Origin: an uncultured Prevotellaceae bacterium
Lineage (GTDB): Bacteria > Bacteroidota > Bacteroidia > Bacteroidales > Bacteroidaceae
Assembly (NCBI GenBank): GCA_902801155.1
Contig: CADCHG010000004.1
Location: 17,514-81,513 of the forward strand
Direction: 5' to 3'
Length of the DNA stretch: 64,000 nucleotides
Shown one piece after another: positions 9,319 through 17,777 of this stretch; position 1 is the stretch's first letter; every line of letters begins with the position of its first letter. The position numbers and the translations under genes were made by a program. The notes under the pieces are model-generated. The model did not search any database. It saw only the letters and a program-made list of their open reading frames with translations, and was not told the origin of the DNA.

Positions 9319-9370
9319 AACGTGAGTTCGACGACTTGCTTTAGCTTGATGAGCTTTGCGAAAAATTTGT
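9319..9370 (+). repeat. Solo left end of an AACGTGAGTTCGACGA element
   Basis: Bases 9319-9334 repeat the 16-bp terminus exactly. The following CTTGCTTTAGCTTGATGAGCTTTG matches the left inner arm of the element at 28992-29269 rather than copy 1. No matching right end is seen nearby, so this is probably a remnant. Confidence 0.65.
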
Positions 9371-9511
9371 AGAACCCACCTTATGGCTCTACGGACCTCA
9401 ATTCAGCTCGTTTTTTGACGAATGAGAAAAACAAAAGTTGTACTAATTGAACAAAAAAGCATGTTTAACCTTCTTTAACTTAAAAAAGACGAAATTAAGA
9501 TAAAAAACAAG

Positions 9512-9520
9512 TATCTTTGC
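9512..9520 (+). promoter_or_regulatory. Promoter -7 box for the second SusC/SusD operon
   Basis: TATCTTTGC fits the Bacteroidetes TAnnTTTG -7 consensus. The SusC start is at 9833, so the transcript would carry a leader of about 305 nt. Early in this leader GCGTAGTATA can pair with TATACGC (~9530-9562). The rest of the leader shows no motif I can name. Confidence 0.7.
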
Positions 9521-9832
9521 CAAGAAATTGCGTAGTATAGACTCTAATGGGTTTTATACGCGATAGCGAGATAATCATAAAATATTGAGAATCTGCTATT
9601 TTTAACCTATTTTTGTCTTGTGATTAGATGTTCAGAAACACTATTGTCCACTATATTGATAAAAGAGAAGTCATATCAAATCTTAATCAGAGAATCAAGC
9701 ACTTATGATATGCGATTTGGGAACTAACTATATGGTAAATTGTTTTTTAGTGGTAACTGGTGATTCGGAAGCAGTATGAATTTTTTATAATCGTAAATCA
9801 TTAATTTTAAATAACTAACAAACATAATCTCT

Positions 9833-12800
9833 ATGTCTGATAAAATTAAAAACGTACGCTATGCGCTTGTTGCAATACTATTGCTCTTCTGTGCGGTAGT
9901 ACAGGCACAAACTGTGAAAGGTGTCGTTAAGGACGATGCTGGCGAAACCGTTATAGGTGCGACTGTGCAGGAGCAGGGCACCAAGAATGGTGTTGTTACT
10001 GACGTCAACGGAAAATTCTCAATCACTCTTAAGGGCAAGAGCCACAAACTTGTGGTATCATACGTTGGTATGAAGACCAGGATTGTTGATGTGAAGGATG
10101 AGTCAGATGTCACTATTAAGCTTAAGGATGACAATAATACCCTTGAGGATCTTGTTGTAGTAGGTTACGGTACTATGAAGAAGAAGGATCTTACAGGCCC
10201 TATAGCGACCGTAGGTGGAAAAGTTTTGGAGGCTGTTCCTGTTGCATCAGCAGTTGAGGCACTTACTGGTAAGATGGCTGGTGTACAGGTTACTACTACA
10301 GAAGGTTCGCCAGACGCAGAGGTGAAGATTCGTATTCGTGGTGGCGGTTCTGTCAGTCAGTCTAGTGCTCCACTTTATATTGTTGATGGTTTCTGGGTTG
10401 AGAGTATCAGTGATATTCCTGCATCAGACATTGAGGATATTACAGCATTGAAGGATGCTTCTTCTGCTGCCATTTATGGTTCTCGTGCTGCTAATGGTGT
10501 AATTCTCGTTACTACAAAGAGTGGTAAGGCTGGTAAGGTGAATGTCTCTTACAACGCTTACTATAGTTGGAAGAAGCTCGCAAAGAAGATGGATGTTATT
10601 GATTCTTACGACTATGCTAAGTGGCAGTATGAGCTTATTCTTCTCAAGAATCAGGGTGATCTTACCAAGATGTCTGACTATGAGGATCAATTTGGTGGTT
10701 ATCAGGACTTGGATCTATACCAGAATATTGAGGCTAATGATTGGCAGGATATATTATATGGTCGTACAGGTCACGTCTTCAATCAGAACCTCAATATCAA
10801 TGGTGGTAATGATGAGTTAAAGTATTCTTTCAGTTATGCTCATGTAAACGACAAGGCTATTTTGTATGGCTCTACTTTCAAGCGTGATAACTTCAGTCTC
10901 AAGTTAAACGCAAAGCCAAGCAAGGTAACAACTCTTGATTTTCAGGTTCGATATGTTGATACAGATGTCAGAGGTGGTGGATCCAATGAAGCTACAAGTA
11001 CATACGATTCTGACAAGCGTCTTAAGTATGCTATTCTGTATCCTCCATTTCCTGTTAGGAACGTGAACTCGTCAGCAGCTTCAGGTGACGATGACCTCGG
11101 CAACCTCTATAATCCGATAGTGGCTCAGCAGGATAATGATGCAAAGAAGGAGCGTAAGAACCTCAATCTTTCTGGCGCATTCGGATGGACTATTATCAAG
11201 AACCTTAAGTTCAAGGCAGAGTTGGGTTATGAGAACTACACACAATATAATCAAACATATAAGGGTAAAACAACATATTATGTAAAGAATATTCCAGCCC
11301 CTGAATATCAGGGATTGCCGGTAATCCGAATGATTGACACAAAGCGTCACAGATTCCGCAGTACAAACACATTGAACTATGATTTCAAAAAGCTGTTTGG
11401 GAAGGATAGCAAACATTCATTGAACTTGCTTGCCGGTCATGAGTATATAATAACAAAGCAGCATGACGTGACAAATGAGGTTCACGGATTCCCTCCTGAT
11501 TATGATGCAGAGACTGCATGGATGTTTCCATCAGGAGGCAGATATCGGTTTGCGATAGAAGGCGTTGATAAGGATGATGACAAACTCCAGTCTTACTTCA
11601 GCCGTGTTAGCTACAACTATGACGATAAGTACCTGTTCAATGCCACATTCCGTGCTGATGGTTCTTCTAAATTCGGCTCTGAAAACCATTGGGGATACTT
11701 CCCGTCTGCTGCTATTGCCTGGCGTATATCTTCAGAAAAGTTCATGGAAGGTACTAAGAATTGGCTTGACGACTTGAAATTGCGTTTGGCTTATGGATCT
11801 GTTGGAAACAACGATATTCCTGTAGGTCAGCTTATTCAGTCGTATGAACAAAAAAGTACAACATGGGTAAATGGCCTTAACACTTATGTTGCTCCAAGTA
11901 AGATTATGGCTAACCCTGATCTTAAATGGGAAACGACCACCACTCGTAACTTGGGTCTTGACTTCACTCTATTCCGCAGCAAGCTTTCTGGTAGTATTGA
12001 GGCTTATATTGGCAATACTACGGATCTTCTTATGAAGTTCCCTGTACCAGGTACAGGTTATGACTACCAGTATCGTAATATAGGTGAGACTGAGAACAAG
12101 GGTTTTGAGGCTACTCTCTCATGGCATGCAGTTAATAAAAAGAACTTTGGTATTGACTTCAACGCAAACATAAGTTTCAATAAGAAGAAGATAAAGTCTC
12201 TTGGTGGACTAAATGATTATGGTATTAGCTCGTATTGGGCTTCAACAGAGATTCTTAGCGACTATTGGATTGCAGAAGGCCGTCAGATTGGTGAGATTCG
12301 TGGCTATGTAAACGCAGGTCGCTATGAGGTCGATGACTTTGTGGGATATGATGAGTCAACAAAGAGCTGGACTTTAAAGCCGGGTGTTGTAGAATCTTCG
12401 TACGCTGTTGGTGACATCCGTCCTGGCACAATGAAGATTGCATCTACTACACAGCATTGGGATGAGGCTCAGGGCGCATGGGTCTGGAATTCAACAGGTG
12501 AGACTCTTAATGAAGAAGGTAAAACGGCCGATGGTAAGATTTCTGACAATGACAATACCATTATTGGCAACGTTAACCCAGATTTCACGGGTGGTTTCGG
12601 TATTAATGTCCGTGCTTATGGTTTCGATCTTGCTGCAAACTTCAACTTTAGTGTAGGCAACGATATCTATAATGCTAATAAAATTGAATATACATCTACT
12701 TCAAAGTATATGTATCGTAGTATGATTACTGGTATGGCAGAAGGTAAGCGTTGGACTAACCTTAATGCTGACGGTACTCTTTGTAATGACATGGATCAGT

Positions 12801-13126
12801 TGAAGGCAATGAATTCGAACACTACTATGTGGAGTCCATATATGAGTCGTTTCGTACTTACAGATTGGGCTATTGAGAATGCCTCATTCCTTCGTCTTAA
12901 TACTCTGACTTTGGGTTATACTCTTCCAAAGAGTCTGACAATGAAGGCTCATATCTCAAGCCTGCGCTTTTATGTAACAGGTTACAATGTATTTACGCTG
13001 ACAAACTATTCTGGTTTTGATCCTGAGAGTGATTGTGTTCGTAGTACGCCCCTCACTCCTGGTGTTGACCATTCTGGCTATCCACGTAGTCGTCAGTTCG
13101 TATTCGGTCTTAACTTGAACTTCTAA
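9833..13126 (+). CDS. SusC/RagA-type TonB-dependent outer-membrane receptor
   Basis: The 1097-residue protein has a clean signal peptide ending VVQAQ (residues ~1-26). A carboxypeptidase-regulatory domain follows (VKGVVKDDAGETVIGATVQEQG). The TonB-box-like segment LEDLVVVGYG sits near residue 110, just before KKDLTG. The plug contains IRGGGSV, APLYIVDGF and DIEDITALKDASSAAIYGSRAANGVILVTT. The rest is a ~850-residue barrel ending in the aromatic FVFGLNLNF. It should import the oligosaccharides released from the glycan degraded by this locus. The linked pectate lyase suggests pectin fragments; that is inference. The SusD gene follows 15 bp later. Unlike the first SusC, its signal peptide carries no inserted repeat. 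Confidence 0.95.
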   Translation: MSDKIKNVRYALVAILLLFCAVVQAQTVKGVVKDDAGETVIGATVQEQGTKNGVVTDVNGKFSITLKGKSHKLVVSYVGMKTRIVDVKDESDVTIKLKDDNNTLEDLVVVGYGTMKKKDLTGPIATVGGKVLEAVPVASAVEALTGKMAGVQVTTTEGSPDAEVKIRIRGGGSVSQSSAPLYIVDGFWVESISDIPASDIEDITALKDASSAAIYGSRAANGVILVTTKSGKAGKVNVSYNAYYSWKKLAKKMDVIDSYDYAKWQYELILLKNQGDLTKMSDYEDQFGGYQDLDLYQNIEANDWQDILYGRTGHVFNQNLNINGGNDELKYSFSYAHVNDKAILYGSTFKRDNFSLKLNAKPSKVTTLDFQVRYVDTDVRGGGSNEATSTYDSDKRLKYAILYPPFPVRNVNSSAASGDDDLGNLYNPIVAQQDNDAKKERKNLNLSGAFGWTIIKNLKFKAELGYENYTQYNQTYKGKTTYYVKNIPAPEYQGLPVIRMIDTKRHRFRSTNTLNYDFKKLFGKDSKHSLNLLAGHEYIITKQHDVTNEVHGFPPDYDAETAWMFPSGGRYRFAIEGVDKDDDKLQSYFSRVSYNYDDKYLFNATFRADGSSKFGSENHWGYFPSAAIAWRISSEKFMEGTKNWLDDLKLRLAYGSVGNNDIPVGQLIQSYEQKSTTWVNGLNTYVAPSKIMANPDLKWETTTTRNLGLDFTLFRSKLSGSIEAYIGNTTDLLMKFPVPGTGYDYQYRNIGETENKGFEATLSWHAVNKKNFGIDFNANISFNKKKIKSLGGLNDYGISSYWASTEILSDYWIAEGRQIGEIRGYVNAGRYEVDDFVGYDESTKSWTLKPGVVESSYAVGDIRPGTMKIASTTQHWDEAQGAWVWNSTGETLNEEGKTADGKISDNDNTIIGNVNPDFTGGFGINVRAYGFDLAANFNFSVGNDIYNANKIEYTSTSKYMYRSMITGMAEGKRWTNLNADGTLCNDMDQLKAMNSNTTMWSPYMSRFVLTDWAIENASFLRLNTLTLGYTLPKSLTMKAHISSLRFYVTGYNVFTLTNYSGFDPESDCVRSTPLTPGVDHSGYPRSRQFVFGLNLNF

Positions 13127-13141
13127 AAAGCAGATACAACA

Positions 13142-15028
13142 ATGAAAAATTATATAAAAATCTCTATATTTTCGCTTTCTGTTGCATTACTTGCAACTTC
13201 CTGTGATATGGATTCTCCTTCTAAGTCCTATGATCAGGTTTCTGTATATAGCATATATACTTTGGCAGAGCAGGAGATTATGTCAATCAATGTGTCCTTT
13301 GGCGAGACAAACTCATACCGTGGTCGTTATCTTCCGTACTATGGATTGAACTCTGATGTGGAGACAACATCAGGCTCATATCCTAGCCTGTCAAAGAAAA
13401 ATGACGATAAGATGAGCCTCTGTAACTTCTCTACATTGGATAACAACACTCAGATGAATACCGATAACAACGCATACGCTAAGTTCTATGAGGGAATCGA
13501 ACGTGCAAATCTAGCTATCGAGGGAATTCGTAAGTATGGTGACATCGAGAATAACCCTGATATGGCTCACCTTCTTGGTGAGGCTCTCACAATGCGTGCC
13601 GTAATCTACAACGATCTTATTAAGGCTTGGGGTGATGTTCCAGCTCGTTTTGTTCCAAACAATAATGATAACATCTATCTTCCACGTACGAACAAGGATG
13701 ATATCTATCTCCAGCTTCTCAAGGACCTTGAAGAGGCAGAGAACTATTGTTACTGGCCAAACGAGAGTCATATCACAAAAACATCTGAGCGTGTAAACAA
13801 GTCGTTTGTCAAGGGACTTCGTGCACGTCTTGCTTTATATGCTTGTGGTTATGCACTTCGTGGTGATGGTTATCGTCGTAGCAATAATCCTGAACTTTCT
13901 CAGGACAAGATGATGGCTATAGTAAAGAAGGAGTGCCTTGATGTCATCAATTCTGGTAAGAATACTCTTGGTGAGTTTGAGGATAATTTCAAAAACCTCT
14001 GTAAGGATGGTACAGATGGTACTGTTGCTCCTGCATCCAACCTTGAAAGCCTTTGGGAAATTCCGTTCTCTGCAGGTCGTGGCCGTGTACTCTATACATG
14101 GGGTGTAAAGCATCAGACTAAGGATCAATATACACAGCAGGCACAAGGTGGTGTAAATGGTCCAATGCCTTACCTCTTCTATGACTATAGCAAGAATGAC
14201 AAGCGTCGTGACATTACTTGTGTGCCTTATGAGTGGAGTAAGAATCTTGTTGACGGCAAGGCACCTCAGGATCTCCGCAAGATTACACAGTGGTGCTTTG
14301 GCAAACTTCGTTATGAGTGGATGGATCGTATAGTTACCTCTACCAATGATGATGGTATAAACTGGCAGTATATGCGTCTTGCAGATGTATATCTTATGGC
14401 AGCAGAGGCAATAAACTATCTTGATGGTCCGGCAGCAGCATGGTCTTATATGGAGCCGGTTCTTGCACGTGTGCTTCCTGCTAATGAGGTATCTGCTTTG
14501 AAGGCAAAATATACCGCAAGCAAGGAGGCATTCCAGAATGGTATCGTGGATCAGCGTGGACTTGAATTCGCAGGTGAGGCTCTCCGTCGTGCAGACCTCG
14601 TTCGCTGGGGTATTATTGACGAGAAGATGGAAGAGGCTAAGAAGAAACTTCAGGCACTTGCAAACCGTACTGGTGCTTATGCTGACTATCCGGCAAAGCT
14701 ATATGTCAAGACATACGATGAGAAAACCGACAAGGAGCTTATCTCTAATTATGATATGTACGTAGGGGATGGCAAGTCTGGTGAGGCTATCGTTATCTAT
14801 GGTCTTGAGAAGGGGCAGACCGATGAAATAGGTTCATCACTCAAGGAGGATGGCTTTACACCAAAGAACTGGTTCATCAACAATGATGAGAATGTCATAA
14901 CCTCAGACTACTGGGATGGAATCTTCATCAATAAGCCAAGTCTTAACTATCTCTGGCCTATCTGGAAGACATTTATTGACAAGAGCAATAACATGCTCAA
15001 CAATGATGGTAACTATGGTCAGTTGTAA
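13142..15028 (+). CDS. SusD/RagB-type nutrient-binding lipoprotein
   Basis: The 628-residue lipoprotein has lipobox LLATSC near residue 21. The SusD helical region includes FYEGIERANLAIEGI, GEALTMRAVIYNDLIKAWGDVP and YMRLADVYLMAAEAINYL, and the C-terminal signature is QRGLEFAGEALRRADLVRWG. It is the surface glycan-binding lid of the SusC encoded 15 bp upstream. It is slightly long for the family, with a Lys/Asp-rich insertion near residues 530-580. A strong hairpin follows the stop codon. Confidence 0.94.
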   Translation: MKNYIKISIFSLSVALLATSCDMDSPSKSYDQVSVYSIYTLAEQEIMSINVSFGETNSYRGRYLPYYGLNSDVETTSGSYPSLSKKNDDKMSLCNFSTLDNNTQMNTDNNAYAKFYEGIERANLAIEGIRKYGDIENNPDMAHLLGEALTMRAVIYNDLIKAWGDVPARFVPNNNDNIYLPRTNKDDIYLQLLKDLEEAENYCYWPNESHITKTSERVNKSFVKGLRARLALYACGYALRGDGYRRSNNPELSQDKMMAIVKKECLDVINSGKNTLGEFEDNFKNLCKDGTDGTVAPASNLESLWEIPFSAGRGRVLYTWGVKHQTKDQYTQQAQGGVNGPMPYLFYDYSKNDKRRDITCVPYEWSKNLVDGKAPQDLRKITQWCFGKLRYEWMDRIVTSTNDDGINWQYMRLADVYLMAAEAINYLDGPAAAWSYMEPVLARVLPANEVSALKAKYTASKEAFQNGIVDQRGLEFAGEALRRADLVRWGIIDEKMEEAKKKLQALANRTGAYADYPAKLYVKTYDEKTDKELISNYDMYVGDGKSGEAIVIYGLEKGQTDEIGSSLKEDGFTPKNWFINNDENVITSDYWDGIFINKPSLNYLWPIWKTFIDKSNNMLNNDGNYGQL

Positions 15029-15032
15029 ATGA

Positions 15033-15088
15033 TAAGGACAGAGGTCTAAGGTCAAAAGCTTTCAGACCTTGGGCCTTTGTCCTTAGAC
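15033..15088. repeat. AAGGTCTAAGGTC hairpin after SusD
   Basis: TAAGGACAGAGGTCTAAGGT pairs with ACCTTGGGCCTTTGTCCTTA across an AGCTT loop. It may attenuate transcription between SusD and the next lipoprotein gene, but lacks a clean T tract. Related AAGGTCAAAGGTC-type words recur at 42968-43000, and a similar AAGTC word set at 61963-62055, so the hairpin may belong to a dispersed repeat class. Confidence 0.6.
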
Positions 15089-15135
15089 CTTATAACTGAA
15101 ACTTGAATAAAAACTAAAATCGAAAAAATCCTTAT

Positions 15136-16740
15136 ATGAAAAGATCTATTATCAACAAATGCTTGATTGGCATTGGAATCCTTTCAATGGCATCATGTAG
15201 CGATCCAATGGAGGAAATCACAGACATCATCTTTGACAGGGAGTTTTCACCTACCAATCTTGAAGTGAAGAACGTTAAGGAGACGTCGGCATTGCTCAAG
15301 TGGAAAGCTTCAACAGGTGTTTCCGAATATACCGTTGAGCTATATCCTGACGATAGTCTTACGTTTACTTCCTCTCCAAAATCCATTGACATTACAGAAA
15401 ATGAATTGCCGTTACAGGACCTTACCTATGACACCCGTTATAGCGTAAAGGTAATTGCCAAGGACACAAAGAATTCAAGTCGTAATTCAAAACCGGCAAC
15501 TCTGTTTTTCCGTACTGCTGCCCAGCAGATTTTCAATGCCATTGAGAAAGGGAATATTGCTGACAGAAGCGTAGTGGTATCTTGGGCTGAAGGCGACAAA
15601 GATGTTTCAGAGCTTCGTGCTTTCGATGAGACTGGTGCTCTGATATCTACCCATGTTATTTCTGATGCAGAGAAAAACTCATCCACAGCAAAGGTTGAAG
15701 GACTCAGTCCTTTGACCAAATATACCATCAAACTTTATTTTAATTCTAATGGAGTATTGAAGGAGCGTGGTAGTAAGACATTTATGACTAAGGTGGATCT
15801 CAACGGTGCAACTGCCGTGACTACAAAAGATGATCTTGCCGCACTTATTGCAAATGCCAAGGATGGTGAAGTATTCGCCTTAATGGAGGGTAAATTTGTT
15901 GTAAAGAGCTCAAGTGAATCCGTAACAGCAGGTGTAATTGTTGTTAATAAGAACATTACAATCAAGGGTGCCGATCCATCTGATGTCCCAGTTATCAATG
16001 GCCGTTTCCAACTTGATGATGGTGCTTCTTTGACAATCAATATGGTTAATATCGATGGTGAAGGAACCACGGGTGACCAGTGTTTCAATTATAAGGGAAC
16101 AAATGTTGGCGGAATTTCTGTTAACAACGCAGAAATAAAGAATTTCAAGAAGGGCCTTTATTATGTTAATGTGGCAGCAAAGGTTCCTTACATCAAGTTC
16201 AATAACTGTCTGATTCACGATATTATTTGTGACGGAGGTGATATGCTTGACTGTCGTGCAGGATGTATCGATGACCTTTCTATCACTAACTCTACCATCT
16301 ATAATAGCTGTGCAGAGCGTGACTTTGTTCGTTTCGACGATGCCTCTGGCGCATTTGCGGGTGCTACTCCAAAGATAACCATTGACCATTGCACCATCAA
16401 TGCTGCGGCTAATAAGAGTGGCAAGCGTCTTCTCTATGTCCGCTTTGTGGGTACTACAATCAACTGGACAAACAATATTGTGACAAATACAGCTGCGGTT
16501 TGGAGCAATCAGTCAAAGACATCGGTTCCTACATTCGGCAACAACAACTTCTATTTCAACTGCGAAAAACTGAATGTTCTTGATGGAGCCGAGGGTGGTA
16601 AGACGAACCTCTTTATCGACGAGATGGCTACTGTTCTTAATCCTCAGTATGCTGATGCTGCTTCGGGTAATTTCCAGTTAAAGAACGAGAGCGTGAGCAA
16701 ATTCAAGACGGGTGATCCGCGCTGGTATAGTAAGCAGTAA
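15136..16740 (+). CDS. Fibronectin-III / beta-helix surface lipoprotein (DUF4957/DUF5123-like)
   Basis: The 534-residue protein has lipobox SMASC at residues 17-21. Two fibronectin-III-like modules follow: ~40-130, with SALLKWKAS and LTYDTRYSVKVIAKD; and ~140-215, with VVSWAEGDKDV and LSPLTKYTIKLYF. The C-terminal half is a right-handed beta-helix-like region (residues ~220-530) with a threonine/asparagine ladder such as ITIDHCTINA and WTNNIVTN. This layout is typical of SusD-linked lipoproteins in pectin loci (DUF4957 with DUF5123). It may bind or cut pectin-like chains at the cell surface; no catalytic residue is evident. It sits between SusD and the pectate lyase on the same strand. Confidence 0.8.
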   Translation: MKRSIINKCLIGIGILSMASCSDPMEEITDIIFDREFSPTNLEVKNVKETSALLKWKASTGVSEYTVELYPDDSLTFTSSPKSIDITENELPLQDLTYDTRYSVKVIAKDTKNSSRNSKPATLFFRTAAQQIFNAIEKGNIADRSVVVSWAEGDKDVSELRAFDETGALISTHVISDAEKNSSTAKVEGLSPLTKYTIKLYFNSNGVLKERGSKTFMTKVDLNGATAVTTKDDLAALIANAKDGEVFALMEGKFVVKSSSESVTAGVIVVNKNITIKGADPSDVPVINGRFQLDDGASLTINMVNIDGEGTTGDQCFNYKGTNVGGISVNNAEIKNFKKGLYYVNVAAKVPYIKFNNCLIHDIICDGGDMLDCRAGCIDDLSITNSTIYNSCAERDFVRFDDASGAFAGATPKITIDHCTINAAANKSGKRLLYVRFVGTTINWTNNIVTNTAAVWSNQSKTSVPTFGNNNFYFNCEKLNVLDGAEGGKTNLFIDEMATVLNPQYADAASGNFQLKNESVSKFKTGDPRWYSKQ

Positions 16741-16752
16741 ATCAATATAAAT

Positions 16753-16785
16753 GTAAGGAGTGTGACAAATTGTTGCACTCCTTAC
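16753..16785 (+). terminator. Hairpin after the beta-helix lipoprotein gene
   Basis: GTAAGGAGTG at 16753-16762 pairs perfectly with CACTCCTTAC at 16776-16785. The following TTGATT is only weakly T-rich, so termination may be partial. Confidence 0.65.
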
Positions 16786-16851
16786 TTGATTAAAAAAACT
16801 AAAATTTAGCCTTTTAGTAAAGGTGATATTTGTGAATTCTCATTTTTTTTG

Positions 16852-16860
16852 TATCTTTGC
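16852..16860 (+). promoter_or_regulatory. Promoter -7 box, small secreted protein
   Basis: TATCTTTGC lies 46 bp before the ATG at 16906 and is preceded by an AT-rich stretch. It fits the TAnnTTTG consensus. Confidence 0.75.
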
Positions 16861-16905
16861 ACTTGTAAATTAGGAACTTAATTACCTGACTAAAAAAGTA
16901 ATCAT

Positions 16906-17604
16906 ATGAAGAAAATCTTTACTCTTATTGCAACTGTTTTTATGGCAGTTAGTGTTAATGCTCAAACTGAGCCAATAGTTTACGACTTTGCTGGTATAAC
17001 GGCAGATGATATTATCGTGGATGAGAATAGTGAAGTCAAAAGCCGATCTTTTGACGGAGCAGAATGCCCGATTGTAAAGTATAATGCTGGGAGTTCAGTG
17101 AAAACCCTGATCCAGCTCAAGGGAAGGGATTATATTACGCTTCAGTATGCAAATAAAGATCCAAAGTCTAATATCGTCACCTTTGCTTCTCAATTTATGA
17201 ATACAGATACTAAGAATTTCGTGTTCCTTATTGGCAATGACGATCTGAAGCTCAAGGAAGGTGACGTAATTAAAGTTAAGTTCTCTGCAAAGGGTGACAC
17301 CCCTGCAATTCTTCATGCAGAAACAAATCTTGTGGGTGACGATGTAGATTCTAAGTCAAAAGAAGAAATCAATGTCGCATCTTTTACGGTAGGTGCTAAT
17401 GGAACTTGCAAGATTAAGGAAACAAATGGTGGTGTTCGTATCTATGCAATGACCATCAACGCTGATATTGATGGTGCTACTACAGGCATCAGCGAGGTTG
17501 CTGCTTCTAAGGTTGCCAAGGCTCGTAAGGTTGTCGTAAATGGTCGTCTTGTTATCGAGACTGCTAACGGCACATTCTCAGCAACAGGTGCTCGTGTAAA
17601 ATAA
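16906..17604 (+). CDS. Small secreted protein with a pectate-lyase-like C-terminal tail
   Basis: The 232-residue protein has a signal peptide ending VSVNAQ (residue ~20). A beta-rich middle of about 165 residues has no motif I recognise; it may be a carbohydrate-binding sandwich. The last ~45 residues (TTGISEV, then KARKVVVNGRLVIETANG and a final GARVK) closely match the C-terminus of the pectate lyase encoded next. That tail resembles the C-terminal sorting modules of type-IX-secreted proteins but is shorter and ends in GARVK. It has its own promoter and terminator. Its link to pectin use is by neighbourhood only. Confidence 0.75.
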   Translation: MKKIFTLIATVFMAVSVNAQTEPIVYDFAGITADDIIVDENSEVKSRSFDGAECPIVKYNAGSSVKTLIQLKGRDYITLQYANKDPKSNIVTFASQFMNTDTKNFVFLIGNDDLKLKEGDVIKVKFSAKGDTPAILHAETNLVGDDVDSKSKEEINVASFTVGANGTCKIKETNGGVRIYAMTINADIDGATTGISEVAASKVAKARKVVVNGRLVIETANGTFSATGARVK

Positions 17605-17637
17605 AAAAGAATTCAAATTACATTTGACATCAAATAT

Positions 17638-17675
17638 AACGGGGTAGTATCATAGAATACTGCCCCGTTTTGTTA
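17638..17675 (+). terminator. Rho-independent terminator
   Basis: ACGGGGTAGTAT and ATACTGCCCCGT form a strong stem around CATAGA and are followed by TTTTGTT. It ends the small secreted-protein transcript. Confidence 0.88.
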
Positions 17676-17733
17676 TTCCACACCATATTTACACTTTTTA
17701 TTCCAAATTTTTTGCAATCTCGGAAAATATATG

Positions 17734-17742
17734 TAAATTTGC
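17734..17742 (+). promoter_or_regulatory. Promoter -7 box, pectate lyase
   Basis: TAAATTTGC fits TAnnTTTG and lies 35 bp upstream of the ATG at 17778. Confidence 0.75.
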
Positions 17743-17777
17743 CCAAAATAAACAAAAAGTTACCTTAAACACGAATT

